Assembly: GCA_015486815.1 (NCBI GenBank)
Contig: WFQY01000305.1
Location: forward strand, 1 to 5,764
Direction: 5' to 3'
Source: Phycisphaerae bacterium
GTDB lineage: Bacteria > Planctomycetota > Phycisphaerae > JAAYCJ01
DNA: 5,764 nt
The notes under the pieces are model-generated. The model did no database searches. It was not told the DNA's origin and saw nothing but the letters and a program-made list of their open reading frames with translations. How positions within the stretch are numbered: the first letter of the stretch is position 1; each line of letters starts with the position of its first letter. Position numbers and translations under genes: made by a program. This document shows, one piece after another, positions 4,478-5,764 of this stretch.

Positions 4478-5764
4478 ATGGTAATATCCGCTGTTTTCGC
4501 GGTGATAGGTGGGCAGGTATTCGCGGGGAATATTCTCTGGCTTATCGTTCTTAATCTCGGTGGTAATGAAGGATATATCGGGCTGCTTGGTTTTTTGATA
4601 TTTGCAGTGTCGATATTGCAAAGTTCGGTGGTTTCATTAGCTCAGAGGATACCGAAGAAGAAATATATCCTGACTACGTTTACTATCTCGTATTTGGCTA
4701 CCGTGCCGATATTGATAATTAAGCATATTTCGTTGGCATGGGGGACGCCTATAGCGTTGGCGATACTTGCGTGTTGCATAGCACTAAGGCAGTCGGCGAT
4801 GCAAGTTACATTACCAAGCTGGATGGGTCTTCTTCGTGAAGTAACGCCTGAAGATATGAGGGGAAGATTGCTGGGTAAGCTTAGGGTTTCGTGGCAGAGT
4901 ATGACTATGGTAATGCTGATTATAACGGGGTTATATCTGGGTAAGCATCCCGAATGGTCGCGTCTGCAGATAATAATATATGTCGGTTTTATCGCTCAGA
5001 TAATTCGTATTCTCGTACTACTTCCCGTAAAGTCGCCGCCTTTGCGTAAGCCTAAAAACCAGATTTCTTGGCGTGAGATGATACTTTCGCCCATAAGCGA
5101 TAGGAAATATCGTCCATTTCTGATTTATGTGGCTGGATATGGTTTGGCGTTGGGATTGGCGGAGCCGTTTCGAATTGTGTATCTGATTAGGCTTGGTTTC
5201 GGAGAGAATTTAGCGTTGATAAGTGCGAGCTTTGTTTCACTCGGAGCGGTTATAACGTTGATGTTATGGGGCAAGCTTGCAGATAGATTCGGAAACCGAG
5301 CAGTGTTTACATTAACTCTGATGGGAATTGCGGGCGTTACCCTGATGTGGACGGTGGTCGATAAGTTGGGATTGATTTTTGCAATGTTTTTGTTTCTGAG
5401 TATGGGGGCTTTCAATTTCGGTAATGGATTGGTTCAGACGCGATATATGTTTTCATCTCTTACTCCCGAACTTGATGCGTCGTATATTGCGGTAACTTAT
5501 ACGCTTTTGCAATTTTCGGTAGGAATAGGCTCGCTTATAGGTGGTCAGATTCTTAATATTGCCGGACGGGCGGGAATGAGTATAGGGCAAAGCGTTATTA
5601 CGAATTATCATCTGATTTTTCTGCTGTCGTTTTTGGTATTTTTGATTCCGATTCATATCCGCAGAAAACTTCGGGAGCCAACGGAAGTGCCTACACGGGA
5701 GGTATTGACGAGTATTACTCAGCCGTTGCGTTCGCTCGTCGGGCCTGTTCTATTCTGGCCGAGG
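4478..5764 (+). CDS. MFS transporter, partial (3' end outside the window)
   Basis: Integral membrane protein of the major facilitator superfamily; 429 codons are present without a stop and the gene runs off the window. Hydrophobic segments start with residues 2-26 (VISAVFAVIGG... LIVLNLG) and 31-53 and recur throughout, with at least ten by eye. The mid-protein MFS motif A is clear: GKLADRFGNR at 265-274, in the loop after TM8. VTPEDMRGRLLGKLR (122-136) matches the conserved loop after TM4. The substrate cannot be told; relatives in planctomycete genomes are uncharacterised. Start uncertain: ATG 4478 is the first start codon in frame but has no SD, and the frame is open back to 4415, encoding a hydrophilic stretch including QELAELSPRAQRIGF that looks like the normal cytosolic N-terminus. 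A TAG at 4412 closes the frame. See the finding on a possible frameshift. Confidence 0.85.
   Translation, partial: MVISAVFAVIGGQVFAGNILWLIVLNLGGNEGYIGLLGFLIFAVSILQSSVVSLAQRIPKKKYILTTFTISYLATVPILIIKHISLAWGTPIALAILACCIALRQSAMQVTLPSWMGLLREVTPEDMRGRLLGKLRVSWQSMTMVMLIITGLYLGKHPEWSRLQIIIYVGFIAQIIRILVLLPVKSPPLRKPKNQISWREMILSPISDRKYRPFLIYVAGYGLALGLAEPFRIVYLIRLGFGENLALISASFVSLGAVITLMLWGKLADRFGNRAVFTLTLMGIAGVTLMWTVVDKLGLIFAMFLFLSMGAFNFGNGLVQTRYMFSSLTPELDASYIAVTYTLLQFSVGIGSLIGGQILNIAGRAGMSIGQSVITNYHLIFLLSFLVFLIPIHIRRKLREPTEVPTREVLTSITQPLRSLVGPVLFWPR

Noticed and set aside
5125..5656. Two minus-strand frames opposite the transporter
   Set aside because: Shadows of the MFS coding frame, which continues open with membrane helices and motif A.

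Overview
The window holds seven complete genes and one truncated gene of an ordinary-looking bacterial chromosome with moderate to low GC. The RarA sequence, the paired YkgJ-type cysteine-cluster proteins, the weak use of Shine-Dalgarno sites and the MFS protein together suggest an anaerobic planctomycete, perhaps Phycisphaerae or Sedimentisphaerales. That placement is inference from remembered family resemblance, not a search result.

Layout. Positions 1-289 are non-coding and repeat-rich: a left-edge element that looks like a dispersed repeat, an 8-bp perfect hairpin, and three units of a degenerate 41-bp tandem repeat. Positions 290-2265 (minus strand) carry rarA followed by the 5-formyltetrahydrofolate cyclo-ligase gene, with a 4-bp ATGA overlap. 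rarA has a good sigma-70-type promoter so close to its ATG that its mRNA may be leaderless. Positions 2387-2795 (minus strand) hold a hicB-hicA toxin-antitoxin pair with an 8-bp overlap. Its promoter overlaps a perfect 8+8-bp inverted repeat that could be the operator.

From about 2880 the genes run on the plus strand, divergently from hicBA. Two consecutive, overlapping YkgJ-family cysteine-cluster genes (2959-3396 and 3390-3836) are followed by a 114-bp spacer full of TAGC/GCTA repeats with an 11-bp inverted repeat. Next come a PPC/DUF296-domain protein (3951-4391) and an MFS transporter cut by the window end. The first ATG of the MFS frame leaves out a plausible upstream coding stretch that begins right after an in-frame TAG. 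This suggests a frameshift or an assembly error at its 5' end.

How the parts work together: RarA acts at stalled replication forks and the cyclo-ligase recycles 5-formyl-THF; they share a transcript but no obvious pathway. HicBA is a self-contained TA module sitting between two oppositely oriented operons. The cysteine-cluster, PPC and MFS genes have no firm shared function. I see no clear evidence for a wholly new system. The points most worth a second look are the MFS 5' end, the hicBA operator paired with a HicB that seems to lack a DNA-binding domain, the adjacent pair of metal-cluster proteins, and the left-edge repeats.
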